This document shows positions 35,776 through 46,500 of a stretch of DNA of 64,000 bases, piece after piece. The DNA is taken from NCBI GenBank assembly GCA_037074705.1, contig CM073590.1, forward strand, positions 53,337,895-53,401,894, written 5' to 3'. The notes under the pieces are model-generated. The model had not been told where the DNA came from. It made no database searches and was given only the letters and a program-made list of their open reading frames with translations. Source of the DNA: Zhengitettix transpicula (taxonomy: Eukaryota > Arthropoda > Insecta > Orthoptera > Tetrigidae). Every line of letters begins with the position of its first letter. Position 1 is the stretch's first letter. The position numbers and the translations under genes were made by a program.

Positions 35776-36899
35776 TGTAATAAACACTAATAAATTTTAG
35801 ATTAATGAAATTTGCCCCACGTTGTGGTAGCCATTTTATGTAATACCTCAAATAAAATAACAAATTACCAATTTAAACAAACAATTATTATTTATTAAAA
35901 CATAATTTTCAATTACACAAATCTGATGAAATTTTATAAATCAAAACAATTTTATTTACCTAGAATACATTTTTAATAATTGGACTCGGTACCCTCAAGG
36001 TCTTTACTGGGTTGATAAGGAAACTGAACAAAATGTTACAATTAAACAAATACAGTTACAATAAATGAAAAACGAAATGATTGAAACGAAAAGAAACGAT
36101 TGAAACGAATGAAACAAATGAAACGATTGAAACGAATGAAACGAAATGAGACGAAATCTTTGAAACGAAATCTGACTTTTTACCCTTTTTTAACAATTTA
36201 CAATTATGAATTCAGAAAAATAAACTTACAAGGTCTCTGGTTTACAGAATTACTTCATATAGGTATAAAAGGCACCAGGCTGCGCTCACACTCTGCTATC
36301 ACAGCCACCTCCTCTTGACGATGTCACCCTCACGACGAATTAAAACAACTCTGCATCCGATAATCTCTTCTTTTTGCAAACTCCCAACTGTTCATAACAT
36401 TGTTTCGGCCATTTTACCTCATCCACCCTGCGGACCTGCACCAACGATCTCTCTCCGCTGACACGTCCGTCTCCTCTCCAACACGAACTGATAATGAATC
36501 TCCCTAACTGTCCAACTGCCCTCTTATTTATATCCTGGCTCCAGAATATTCCCTTGTTTTTCACAGTTTTTGCATTTCCACTTTCGCCAAACAAACCCCA
36601 TCTGTTGCCGTTCTCCCGCTCCGAGAGCCACTCAATAAATTAAATTAAACGTTTCCTTTTAATATAATTACAACAACCTTCTGTAATTATGCCATTAGGA
36701 TTCCACCGTCGAGATGTTGGTCACAACCAAATTGCCCTAAGAGCTGCCCCAATTATTAGTTCTTCCCCTCTCTTATCCATCATTTTATCATTACTTTTTT
36801 TTATATGTACCAACCACTCAAGGATCCCCAGTCTGCGTTCGTAAACAAATCTGACAAAAATAAGAACAGAATTCCTGTCCTTCTGAGCTGGTTATTACA
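35776..36899 (-). mobile_element. LTR-like unit, copy 2
   Basis: It runs from TGTAATAAAC to GGTTATTACA, so its outer ends match as inverted repeats at nine of ten positions. It is the close relative of copy 1 (17471-18656). On the minus strand it has TATAAATAAGAGGG (about 36519-36533), AATAAA near 35890, an LTR-like end at 35839, then TAAAATGGCTACCACAAC (about 35838-35821), followed by GTGGGGC. The GAAACGATTGAAACGAATG-like run near 36080-36160 is a simple-sequence expansion relative to copy 1. Confidence 0.6.
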
Positions 36900-36938
36900 A
36901 TATATATATATATATATATATATGTACATATATATATG
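36900..36938. repeat. TA microsatellite
   Basis: TA-rich run with a few interruptions, abutting the right end of an LTR-like unit. Confidence 0.9.
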
Positions 36939-38334
36939 TATCAGTGTAGACATAATCAGATATAGTCCTTCGAAAGAGTGCAGAAAGTGTCCGCGGAACT
37001 CGTACAGATAGGACCTATATGTGAAAATATAAAGCTTGGGTTGAATGTGCTATCGACAGTAAAGGAAAGAACTGGGCTTCACGTTTTCTATAAAGACTTG
37101 TAGGTCTTAAATCTTTGCATGAAATTCTAGATAGAATGAAACAATCGACTAGGTATGAGTGGATGGATACATTTTCAAATAAAGACCAGAAAGCAAAAAC
37201 TGATGTTGACAAATAGTTCTTCGGAAATAAGACAATAAAGGACTGGATTAATTTACCTTTGTGTTTGGTGCAAGCCCTGAGACGGAAATAATATATAGGC
37301 TCAATCTAAAATAGTTACTCATACTACTCTTAAAACTTTCTATTCTTCTGTAAGGTTCAGCTCAACGTATCAACTAAGACAAAGAACACACTTCATGGGG
37401 GTAATTTATTCACTCTTCTGTAGATGGAGGAAATGGAGATGAAAATGAGGACAGGGAAACAGAAAGATCACACAACGGTTGGATCGTCACATCACGGAGC
37501 CTGATCAAAGGACTGGTTCGAGAAGACATCATATTCGTATGGACTTCAAGCCCGGAAGATGCATCCGGACGTATTTGGTTTGTTAACTTTTAAGATCTAT
37601 TACACACAGCGGTGAACTAAAGAGGATCAGAGTGAGTCGAAATCTTTATCAGAATTTGTCGCAAAATAACGGACGTCATTTGGAATCTGTACGAATGCAA
37701 TGAATTGCCAAATGTAAAATTTTAAATTAGGGTTTATCCATTTTGTTCACATTTTATACAGAGAAAACATCTTATTCCCTTCTTTGTGGTGTGCTTTTCA
37801 TTTCATATTCCTGTTAGCTCCACATGGTCCTGCACTTATGTAAGTGGCAGGGTAACCCGCATTTTATTATTATACTAACAGATATAATCCTAATAAACGT
37901 AATTTGCAAAATTAGTATCCTTAAATAAAAATAATCTGTGGTCTTCTCCAAATGTGTTCACTAGTTACATAGATTGCGTTTTATTACGCTCTCGAAGTTT
38001 ACAAAGGATTTTTCGAAAAATCGTACCAAGTTCTGTACAAATCATTAGTTGATGGATTTTGAAGTAATTCATTGAGGATTATTTTGCTTGTTGACGAGAA
38101 GAAAATCGAAAAATATAAAAGATTTCGGAGGTATAACTAGATCAGAACGTTTGATATATTGTTTAATAATCTCCCAATTGGACAAACAACCTGGAACATC
38201 GTTGGGACAATGTGGGGGATAAATTGGCAAATAAAATAAAATATTTTCAGTAAATTCTCCGGAAGATTATTTTCCAAACAGAATTGATGGATCTGCAAAA
38301 CTAAATTGCGTAATTCGTCCGTTGAGAACTGTAC

Positions 38335-38682
38335 CTTTTCTGTTGCCATGTAGTAGAACCAAGTGATGACGGTGTAGAGGGCTGTTGGCTGGTAGTGCTG
38401 CAGACCTTGCTCCAGGCCAAACACAAGTAACATGAACACCACGGTGATGATGAACGTTACAGCTTTGGTCCACTCCAAGACGATTTTGGTGGCCGACATG
38501 GCGAGGTGCTTGATGTTGGAGTGCTCAGCCATGTTGACGTAGGGGGACCAGTCCTCCTTCTCTATAAGTTCCTTCACGTATGCCGCACAGTACGCGATCA
38601 CGTTGTAGAACATGAGCGAGTAAAGGCACGTGATCCTCTGACCAGGCATCAGAGTGCGGTCACACAAAGTGAAGAACACCAT
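38335..38682 (-). CDS. TRC8/RNF145-type ligase, membrane-domain exon
   Basis: On the minus strand it follows TTCTTGGTTGCAG and ends at AAAAG/GTACAG. It is 348 bases, exactly 116 codons, in phase 0 at both ends, so it joins cleanly to the exons on either side. It encodes MVFFTLCDRTLMPGQRITCL, a hydrophobic stretch MFYNVIAYCAAYV, a conserved-looking polar loop (EDWSPYVNMAEHS), the segment AVTFIITVVFMLLVFGLEQ and then TALYTVITWFYYMATEK. These are probable membrane helices. Assignment rests on strand, phase and hydrophobic pattern plus linkage to the RING exon. The open frame continues past the donor to 38137, which could be an alternative short C-terminus. Confidence 0.7.
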
Positions 38683-39042
38683 CTGCAACCAAGAAAACTC
38701 TCCAATATTAACGGATTGACCCAGATGGGCGTTGGAGGGTGCAATCGACTTAATAACATTGTAAGAAACGCCTGTGACACCTCGCAAGTCTCTTCAACTT
38801 AGGCACGGGCTGCAACTTTCACTCTATGTACTTAATATTACAATATGTTACAACAATTTATTGTGTATAAGTACATAAAAATGTTACATTATATGCTAAT
38901 ATTCTTTTTTATTTGTAACGTTGCCGTAATATAAGTACGCTAGATACGATATAATGATTGTTACAGAACGACTTCTTCAATAACCAATAATAAACTGTCC
39001 TCCTCTTGTTCCAGTCAATTATATAATTTTACTTACTTACAG

Positions 39043-39059
39043 ACACACACACACACACA
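39043..39059. repeat. CA microsatellite
   Basis: A short AC dinucleotide run of about 17 bases in the RING ligase intron. Confidence 0.9.
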
Positions 39060-39279
39060 TAATAATTTTGCCATCACCACTAGTATCAACCACATCGTGA
39101 TCCAGAATGGACTTATGGTAGGCAAAAAACGGTATCCACAAAGCTTCTCTAAGAACTGTCTGCTTCGACGATTTGATTCTAGTATATCACTGACTTTTTT
39201 CCAAAATAAATAGATTTTAGTTGTTCCTTTTTTGGATTATCTCACGTGACAGACTATCTGAACACCATCTATAATGTGG

Positions 39280-39580
39280 TATCTCCCCTTTAATAGCGTA
39301 GGTAGGTACAGTAAAGGATAGGAGGAAGGTAAAAACTAGTTATCTAGGGTCCCCGGGTTATAGTTTAATGATTATTCTCGGCATACGCAGAAATATTATG
39401 CTGGGAAAATCTTGGTACTTGTTCCACGCCCTTCCAATGACTGTACTGAGAGGACGCAATGTTCCCATCTCCATGCCTCTTGAGGCAGCTTGCCTACTGT
39501 TCCACTAGAAACAACGGACAACTATTGCCATATACCCAACGTCTGCGACCCGGAATACTCCTCTCAAATTCGGTCTAGAT
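39280..39580 (-). mobile_element. Retroposon copy A, diverged
   Basis: It keeps the order of family motifs: CCCCTTTAATAGCGTAGG, GGGTCCCCGGGTTATAGTTT, TGGTACTTGTTCCACGCCCT and GACCCGGAATACTCCTCTCA. Many substitutions mark it as an old copy. The 5' hairpin part is missing. Confidence 0.6.
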
Positions 39581-39721
39581 GTTAAGACTTATGTGAACTT
39601 TATTTTGAAACGTTGGCTCATTGCTGGGTCTAGGGAAGTTGCAAGCAGGACGTTACTCCTACCGGGATTAGAGCAACTGGTTCACCCAATCAGGTCACTG
39701 TATATTACAGGATTCTTTTTT

Positions 39722-40100
39722 TTTCAGAGTAATCCACGGGATGGTAACTCCCTTTTGGTACTATAGGAAGGGATTTGAAAGGTGTATGCGGAGGGTAGAT
39801 CTAGGCAGGAAAAGGCAACTTGGGCCCGCGGACTATAGTTTAAGGTTCCTACCCGGAATTTGGCTAAAAATGATGTAGAGAAACCCCTGAAAACCTGTAT
39901 CAGATAGATACTTGTCGCATGTTCATCTAATGACGGAAGTGTGGTTTACTGTGGGGACGAAGCATTCCATTCTCCGTTCCTCAACCAGTATAGGAGGCAA
40001 ATGAACGACTGTTCCAATGGGAACAGAGGATAACTCTTACAGCATGCCAATGGTCTACAGTACAGGAACATACACTACTCAAAACAAGCAGGGAGGCCTC
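39722..40100 (-). mobile_element. Retroposon copy B, diverged
   Basis: A T-run (minus-strand A-tail) at 39716-39724 is followed by AGAGTAATCCACGGGATGG, the 3' end motif, and the family order runs on to GGAACATACACTACTCAAAA. The 5' hairpin region is absent. Confidence 0.65.
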
Positions 40101-40117
40101 TTATTTAATTAGAGTTA

Positions 40118-40749
40118 CAGCATACATGAGGGTAATCCACATGGTGGCAACTCCCCTTTAATAGCATAGGAAGAGATCTGAAAGGGGGATGCGGAAGGGT
40201 AGAGGAAGGTAGCCAAGGGTTAACTAGGGCCCACGGTCTATAGTTTAAGGATCCTACTCGGCATTCGCCTAAAAGTAATGCAGGGAAAACCATAGAAAAA
40301 CCTGCATCAGGTAGGTCGGGCATTGGGTACTTGTCTCACGCCCTTCCGATAGCGGGAGAGGAGTTTGCTGTGGGGACGCAGCATTCCCTTCTCCGTACCT
40401 CGACCAGTTTAGGAGGCAGCTGGCCGACTATTCCAATGGGAATAGCGGACAACTCTTACCGTATGCCCAAGGTCTGTTACCCCGGAACATACACCTCTCA
40501 AAACAGGCCGAGGTGCCTCGACTTGTGGGAACCTTAGTTCAAAAACGGAGAGGAAAAGGCATCCTTTTTTATTTTTTTCAGGGCAACAGGCTACATGAGG
40601 GTAATCCACTTTGGGCAACTCCCCTTTAATAGCATAGGAAGGGATTTGAATCCCCAAAGGTAGCCCTTTCGTATCTCTCCTACAAGGTTCTGCCTGCGAG
40701 AGATCATTCCCCGTAGGTATTGCCTGCGAGAGAACAGCTCTCGCAGACC
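40118..40749 (-). mobile_element. Retroposon copy C, with a nested short copy
   Basis: The 3' end is at the left (CATACATGAGGGTAATCCAC) and the 5' hairpins at the right (CTGCGAGAGAACAGCTCTCG near 40726). At about 40565-40650 a second, 5'-truncated copy of some 75 bp with its own T-run is inserted: the host reads GGCATCC, then the insert, then TCCCCAAAGG. Open frames within (40105-40657) are not conserved as protein. Confidence 0.8.
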
Positions 40750-40798
40750 GTCTTCCTCCGTCAGGCTACATAAGTCTCTTTCAATTTCTTAGACGCAT

Positions 40799-41342
40799 AA
40801 GCTAAGTAAGCCTGCGAGAGGATTTCTCGCAGGTGAACCTTCCCAGAGAGCTCTGGCGGGGGCTACCTATGGGGATGCCCTCACATCTCTCTGGTTTTTT
40901 TGAACTAAGGTGCCCACATGCCGAGGCACCTGGGTCTGTTTTGAGAGGTGTATGTTCCGGGGTCGCAGACCTTGGGCATACGGCAAGAGTTGTCCGCTAT
41001 TCCTATTGGAATAGTCGGCCAGCTGCCTCCTAAACTGACCAAGGCATGGCGAGGGGTAAGCTGCGTCCCCACAGCAAACTCCTCTCCCGCTATCGGAAGG
41101 GCGTGGGACAAGTACCCAATGCCCGACCTACCCGATGCAGGTTTTTCTAGGGTTTTCCCTGCATTTCTTTAGGCGAATGCCGAGTAGGATCCTTAAACCA
41201 TAGCCCGGGGGCCCTAGTTAACCCTTGGCTACCTTCCTCTACCCTTCCACATCCCCCCTTTCTAATCCCTTCCTATGCTATTAAAGGGGAGTTGCCCAAT
41301 GTGGATCACCCTCATGTAGCCTGTTGCCCCTAAAAAAAAAAA
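40799..41342 (+). mobile_element. Retroposon copy D, full length with 12-bp TSD
   Basis: TCTTAGACGCAT occurs immediately before (40787-40798) and after (41343-41354). Inside are the 5' hairpin CCTGCGAGAGGATTTCTCGCAGG, the AGAGAGCTCT variant segment, the body (TATGTTCCGGGGTCGCAGAC, then GATGCAGGTTTTTCTAGGGT and AGGCGAATGCCGAGTAGGAT), the 3' motif CCCTCATGTAGCCTGTTGCC and an A-tail. This defines element limits and sense. It is about 544 bp without coding potential of note. Confidence 0.85.
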
Positions 41343-41532
41343 TCTTAGACGCATTCCCTGTCATGATGGCCGGAAAAGATCTACTACGAAGTACTAACGT
41401 TGAAAATCGTCGGCCTTATTATCATCAGCGTGGTACTAAAGAATTAACAGTTCATATCTGGCACTGCACTATGTTTATTTATATATTTTTTACATTAAGT
41501 ATATGTCTATTATTAAAATGCCTCGAACTCAC

Positions 41533-41651
41533 CTGATTGATCATTGCGAATATATTAGCCATCTTCATGAACGAACGTTCCATACGGTCGAGAGGGGCGT
41601 AGACACGCCATAAAAATTTGACCAATGGGGTCAAAGCAACGGTGCACCATG
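41533..41651 (-). CDS. TRC8/RNF145-type ligase, upstream exon
   Basis: On the minus strand it lies between TTTCGTTTTGCAG and CAG/GTGAGT. Two leading bases complete a codon from a missing upstream exon, then 39 codons are open in the frame that joins in phase 0 to the 38682 exon. It encodes WCTVALTPLVKFLWRVYAPL followed by an amphipathic DRMERSFMKMANIFAMINQ. One other frame has a stop. It is short, so assignment depends on splice sites, phase and linkage. The exon before it was not found. Confidence 0.55.
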
Positions 41652-41799
41652 CTGCAAAACGAAATTGAAATTTTACACATATCTGCAAATTTCACTATTT
41701 TAACGATAATGTTGATCAGGTCGATATGTAAAATCAGTTGGTTTTTGTTCATTCACAAGATATTACTAGGAGCATTATTACTAAATCCGCTATCGTTTA

Positions 41800-42640
41800 G
41801 TGAGAAAACACGTTATTTTCATAGAAAGCAAAAAAAAAATATTCAAAGTACTAGCTACAAATTTTTCCCAAATCTCATGCAATTTGTGGTTAACACGCCA
41901 AAAACGTGTGCGATGGTGCGTTGTCGTGGAGGAAAATGAGCTCGTCATGTCTTTACTGATAATCCGGTCATTTATCACGCAGAGCACCGTTGCAATGAGA
42001 TGTTGGTGACATTGACAGTTTCACCATGTTTCAACAGTTCGCAGTAGACGATACTCTGCTGATCCCACCAAACGCACAGCAACGGCTTCCGTCCGAAGCG
42101 ATTTGAACTTGCGGTCGATGTTGATGGTTTCCCGGGATCAACCCACGATTTCTTAAGTTTAGGATTCTAGTAATAAATCCACTTTTTAACGCCAGCCACA
42201 ATCAAAGAACGACTTTGTTTTTTTGACTGGCGAGCAAGATTTAGCATATGTTTCTCTGGCCCGCCGAATCTGCCTATCGTTCAAATCATGCGGCACTAAT
42301 TTTCCGAGCCTTTTCTATGGCACGTAGGCACATGGTAATGGTTGGTTGAGTAACACCTAATTGCTCGACAAGAATTTTTTTGCGATCGGGTATCGTCCTC
42401 GTCCAATAGATGAAATTGATAAACCGATTTTCACGCTTCTTGTCGCTCAGGTCAAAATTACCGTCTTTGAACCGACGAAACCTACCTCTGAACGTTGTTT
42501 CCAATAAAGCACTGTCTCTACAAGCTTCAACAAAAATTTTATGTGATTACGTATCTGATTTCTTCAAATTGAAGCAGAAAAAAGAGCTTCTCACAAATTC
42601 ACTTTTCTTGGCAAAAAACTGGACATGATTACCAAAGAAA
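41800..42640 (-). pseudogene. Mariner transposase relic (mellifera-like)
   Basis: The minus strand reads, with frameshifts and stops, the helix-turn-helix part (RFRRFKDGNFDLSDKKREN; EQLGVTQPTITMCLRAI), a KWIYYxN..RKKSWVDPG stretch with AVCVWWDQ near 42090, and FLHDNAPSHT near 41910. These are the catalytic landmarks of mariner transposases. No terminal repeats were identified. It lies just upstream of the 41.6 kb ligase exon, in an intron or the 5' flank. Confidence 0.8.
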
Positions 42641-43409
42641 AATGTATGTTGTTGTATGAGATTGCTGATAATGTGCAGTGGCTGTTGTTGATAGATGAAA
42701 AACTCATTAAAAAGAATGCCGTGTCTATAGTAGGTTAATATGATTACTATCGCCGTCTCTGATCAAACAGCGTATTTTAGCTTATACACCTGGTGTATCA
42801 TCACTGGTTATGTCGTAATAAATATTGCAATTTGTTTTTAGTTAAATGGATTAGTTAATTTATGTTACGACAGTCAACATGATTTTTTTGTAGATAAATA
42901 TGAATGTGGTGCATTTTTCTGAGACCAAATTCAGATATGTAAGCTATTCTGAAGTTTTGCTAGGTAAAATGTTTCATCGGCAAAATTTCTTGTCGAAGCC
43001 TGTAACTTTCATGTAGCAGTATCGTTTATGACGTATTCAAGATTATTTTACATTATGCCTCAGCTAAAGAAAACAGAATTATGCAGACTTTTTCACGTCT
43101 TCGAACTAAATGTAGCCCACTTTAGAGCAGTTATAATTAATCTTACTACGGTAAAACTTGCGACATAAATCTGAATATCCTTGACAGAAATATATCGTTC
43201 CATTTGATATTACTTTTTGTGAAAGAATAAGATATTATACCATAAATCCACCACATTAATTTTAAACCTAGCTACTAATATTAGCTTCTTCATGGTTTCC
43301 CTTTACATTCCTACTCTTCTTATGGATCTATTGCTCGTAGTATGTATGTGGCAACTGTCAGTCACAGAGAAAACGCAACTGATGCAGAGAGATTACATCG
43401 CAGATGACG
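42641..43409. other. Spacer, nothing recognised
   Basis: AT-rich, without exon or repeat signals that I recognise. Confidence 0.4.
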
Positions 43410-43421
43410 TCATCATAGCGT

Positions 43422-43981
43422 ATTTTTTAGGGCAACAGGCTACATGAGGGTAATCCACTTTGGGCAACTCCCTTTTAATAGCATAGGAAGGGATTTGAAA
43501 GGGGGGATGTGGAAGGGTAGAGGAAGGTAGCCAAGGGTTAACAAGTTTCCCCGGGCTATATTTTAAGGATCCTACCTGGCATTCGCCTAAAGAAATACAG
43601 GGAAAACCCTAGAAAAACCTGCATCAGGTAGGTCGGGCATTGGGTACTTGTCCCACGCCCTTCCGATAGCGGGAGATGAGTTTGCTGTGGGGACGCTTCA
43701 TTCCCTTCTCCGTGCCTCGACCAGTTTAGGAGGCAGCTGGCCGACTATTCCAATGGGAATAGCGAACAACTCTTACAGTATGCCCAAGGTCAGCGACCCC
43801 GGAACATACACCTCTTAAAACAGGCCGAGGTGCCTCGGCTTGTGGGAACCTTAGTTCAAAAACGGAGAGGAAAAGGCATACCCAAAGGTAGCCCCTTCGT
43901 ATCTCTCCTAAAAGATTCTGCCTGAGAGAGAAAATCCCTCGCAGGTAGTGCCTGCGAGAGAATAAGCCTCACAGACGCTTC
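43422..43981 (-). mobile_element. Retroposon copy E, full length with 12-bp TSD
   Basis: TCATCATAGCGT flanks the element on both sides (43410-43421 and 43982-43993). A T-run (A-tail) at the left is followed by GGGCAACAGGCTACATGAGG. The right end carries the 5' hairpin segment (CTCGCAGGTAGTGCCTGCGAG near 43940). Length is 560 bp. Together with copy D it gives the full size of the family. Confidence 0.88.
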
Positions 43982-43993
43982 TCATCATAGCGT

Positions 43994-44785
43994 TGCGTAG
44001 TAACGGATATTAAATAACAAATTTCTGTACAGATAGTCTTAACTTTTATGCTCGTGCGACCGAATCAAAACTTATACTTGTGTGCTATAAAGTTATTTTA
44101 ATAAATATTTAATAGTTGGAATTCAACTTATTATTCATTTTATGTTGTTGACCTCCACGTTTTATATTGTTCTTTCCTGTACAACGTTATACACTCTTTC
44201 CTTGTCTAGAACTCTTAAAATTTCCAAAAGGCGATATGCTGATATGTAATATCTCTTGAATATTTTACATTTTTATTGACCCAAGGGAATTACCATGTCT
44301 GCCTTCGTAATATTCCTTATTCCATCACAAATACACTTATAGATTTAGTTTTATTATTCATTACATTAGTCCTCTGTCGAGGAAATAGGATACGTCATAA
44401 TATAAGATTACATGAAAAGAATAATTATTACAAATACAAAGTTTAAAACACAAACATTATACTTAACAAAATAATTTATTATTTAAAACTACGTTAAACA
44501 TTGAACTTTACAAAAAAAACATGTGATTTAAAACTACAGTGTTTTAATTCAACTTTAATTTCAATTAGTCGTAGTTTCCAGTAAAAAATCTTACATCGAT
44601 TCCCGTCGAAAATGAAAAAGAAAATAAGTCTGCAGTTAAATTCTAGAATATTATCATCGTAAAATAATAGCGTAACTTGATAGGATACCAGCAAACTATT
44701 TTATTAAAGAGGATCTAATATGTCCTTTCATTCTACGAACTCTTTCACTGCTCCATTTATTAACAAAGATTTACAACTATTAATA
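43994..44785. other. Spacer, nothing recognised
   Basis: AT-rich. A minus frame at 44494-44694 has no recognisable motif. Confidence 0.4.
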
Positions 44786-44789
44786 AATA

Positions 44790-45960
44790 AATTTTGTATA
44801 CTTAGTTTTTATTCCTTCCGGAAGACTATTGAACAGATTTATCCCGGAATAACGAATGATTGATTCAAAAAGGCTGAGACGATGTTTTTCAATGCGGAGT
44901 TGAGGGCGATTTCTAGTGTTGTATAAATAATTTGTTCCGTTTAGGGCAAATAAATTGATGTTTCATCAGACAAACTTTAAGATTTCTAGAATATACGTAC
45001 AAGGCAATTTTAAAATCCCAAGATTCCGAAACAAAGGCTTGCAGCTGGCATTACAGCTCGCACCCGATATGATTCGTACGGCCCTATTTTGAAGTTTAAA
45101 AATTTGCAACGCGTGATGTGAACGACCCCCAGTTTGCTATGCCGTAAGACATGACAGAATGAAAATATGCATGATATACCATTTTAGATGTAGATATATC
45201 GTTTTCTAGAGCTAACACTCTTTATGTGAAGCAAATTTTCCTGAAAGTTTATTTATATGGTGATTCCATTTCATTTATTGTCAATGAACTGACCAAGAAA
45301 AGGTGCGTGCTCCGTAATGTTCTCTGAATTAGAAATTAAACTGCTTTGTTCGAAGTGAAGATAACGATTTTAGTTTTCTCTAGATTAAGAGAATTTTTTT
45401 TTTCAGTGAACCACAGATTGAAACGGCTCATCGCAACCTCTACTTTCTCACGCAACGTTTCCGAGGCGCTGTCCGTGATTACTAAATTTTGTGTCGTCAG
45501 CGTAAAGGACTGATTTTAAGGAATCTAAATAATTCGGTAGATCGTTAATGTAAATGATGAAAAGTAAGGGTCCCACAATTGAGTCCCGAGGGACACCGCA
45601 GGTAATTGTTTCCCATTCTGACAGATGCTCATTTCCATCCGAGTTTACAATCGCAACTTTTTGGCTCCTATTTTGCAATTAAAATTGCAATAAAGAAAGG
45701 GAAACTCCTCTGATTCCATATAAATCTAATTTTCGAAGTAAAATGTCATAATCTATTAAATCAAATGCTTTGGAGAGGTCAGCTAAAATTCCAGTCTTTC
45801 GTCGAGTGATTCATGAATACGTTGAACGAAGTCGTGTGAAGCCGTGTTGGAGGATTTACCTTTAATAAAACCATCCTGTTTTGTGGAAATAATTTTAAAT
45901 TTTGTGAGAAAAGTTGCATGTGTAATATATGTTGTAATGGTTCAAGGACACTTCATTGTG
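44790..45960 (-). pseudogene. LINE reverse transcriptase fragment
   Basis: Reading the minus strand, with a few frameshifts: [40 protein letters not shown], a CGVPRDSIVGPLLFIIYIND block, and SVLYADDTKFS with the catalytic YADD intact. Then come an NLWFTEKKNSLNLEKTK motif and a C-terminal part (SYGIANWG, RIISGASCNA, NTRNRPQLRIEKHRLSLFES) down to about 44800. These cover palm, thumb and connection domains of a non-LTR retrotransposon (CR1/Jockey-like group; clade not certain). Endonuclease and ORF1 are absent and stops are present. Confidence 0.85.
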
Positions 45961-46261
45961 ACACCCCAGATTTTATTTTTAAATTTTCGGATACGATTTC
46001 ATTGATTTTTACTCTAAATTCTCTGCAGCTATAATTACTCAATGGTTAGGTAATGTTTGATTTTAAATACTGCTCCTCTAAGCCAAACCTAGTCAGAATA
46101 TTGAATAACATCCAATAAAACCGAAGTACAATAATTTTAACGTTCCAATGCTTTCTTTCTAACGTGACATACTGGGTGAGTTTGTTTCAGTGTCGGTGTT
46201 CACGAAACCCGAACTGATATTATAGCATTCAGTCTTCATTTTAATTGGGGGGAGGGGGGGA

Positions 46262-46500
46262 ACAGGGTACATGAGGGTAATCCTCATAGTGGCAACTCCC
46301 CTTTAATAGTATCTGAAGGGATTTGAAAGGGGGATGCGGAAGGGTAGAGGAAGGTAGCCAAGGGTTAACTAGGGCCCCCGGGATATGGTTTAAGGATCCT
46401 ACCCGGCAATTCGCCTAAAAGTGATACAGGGAAAACTCTAGAAAAACCTGCATCAGGTAGGTCGGGCATTTGGTACTTGTCCCACGCCATTCCGATGTCG
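46262..46500 (-). mobile_element. Retroposon copy F, 5'-truncated
   Basis: It holds AACAGGGTACATGAGGGTAA through TTGGTACTTGTCCCACGCCA and then breaks off. About 240 bp of the 3' part remain. The left flank is a G-run instead of a T-run. Confidence 0.75.

Larger units (their letters stand above)
34412..38334 (-). other. RING ligase intron, 3.9 kb
   Basis: On the minus strand it starts GTACAG and ends TTGAAGCAG. It holds a deleted mariner (34781-35734), an LTR-like unit (35776-36899) and TA runs. Open frames at 35597-35863 and 36805-37011 come from microsatellites and repeats. Nothing is recognised in 36930-38334. Confidence 0.65.
38683..41532 (-). other. RING ligase intron, 2.85 kb
   Basis: On the minus strand it starts GTGAGT and ends TTGGTTGCAG. 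From about 39.3 kb on it is mostly filled with copies of the poly(A)-tailed retroposon family (39280-41342). A CA microsatellite lies at 39043-39059. Confidence 0.6.

Noticed and set aside
40331..41172. Similar short frames recurring in several places
   Set aside because: They come from shared retroposon sequence. The frames differ between copies and stops are frequent, so there is no sign of protein conservation.
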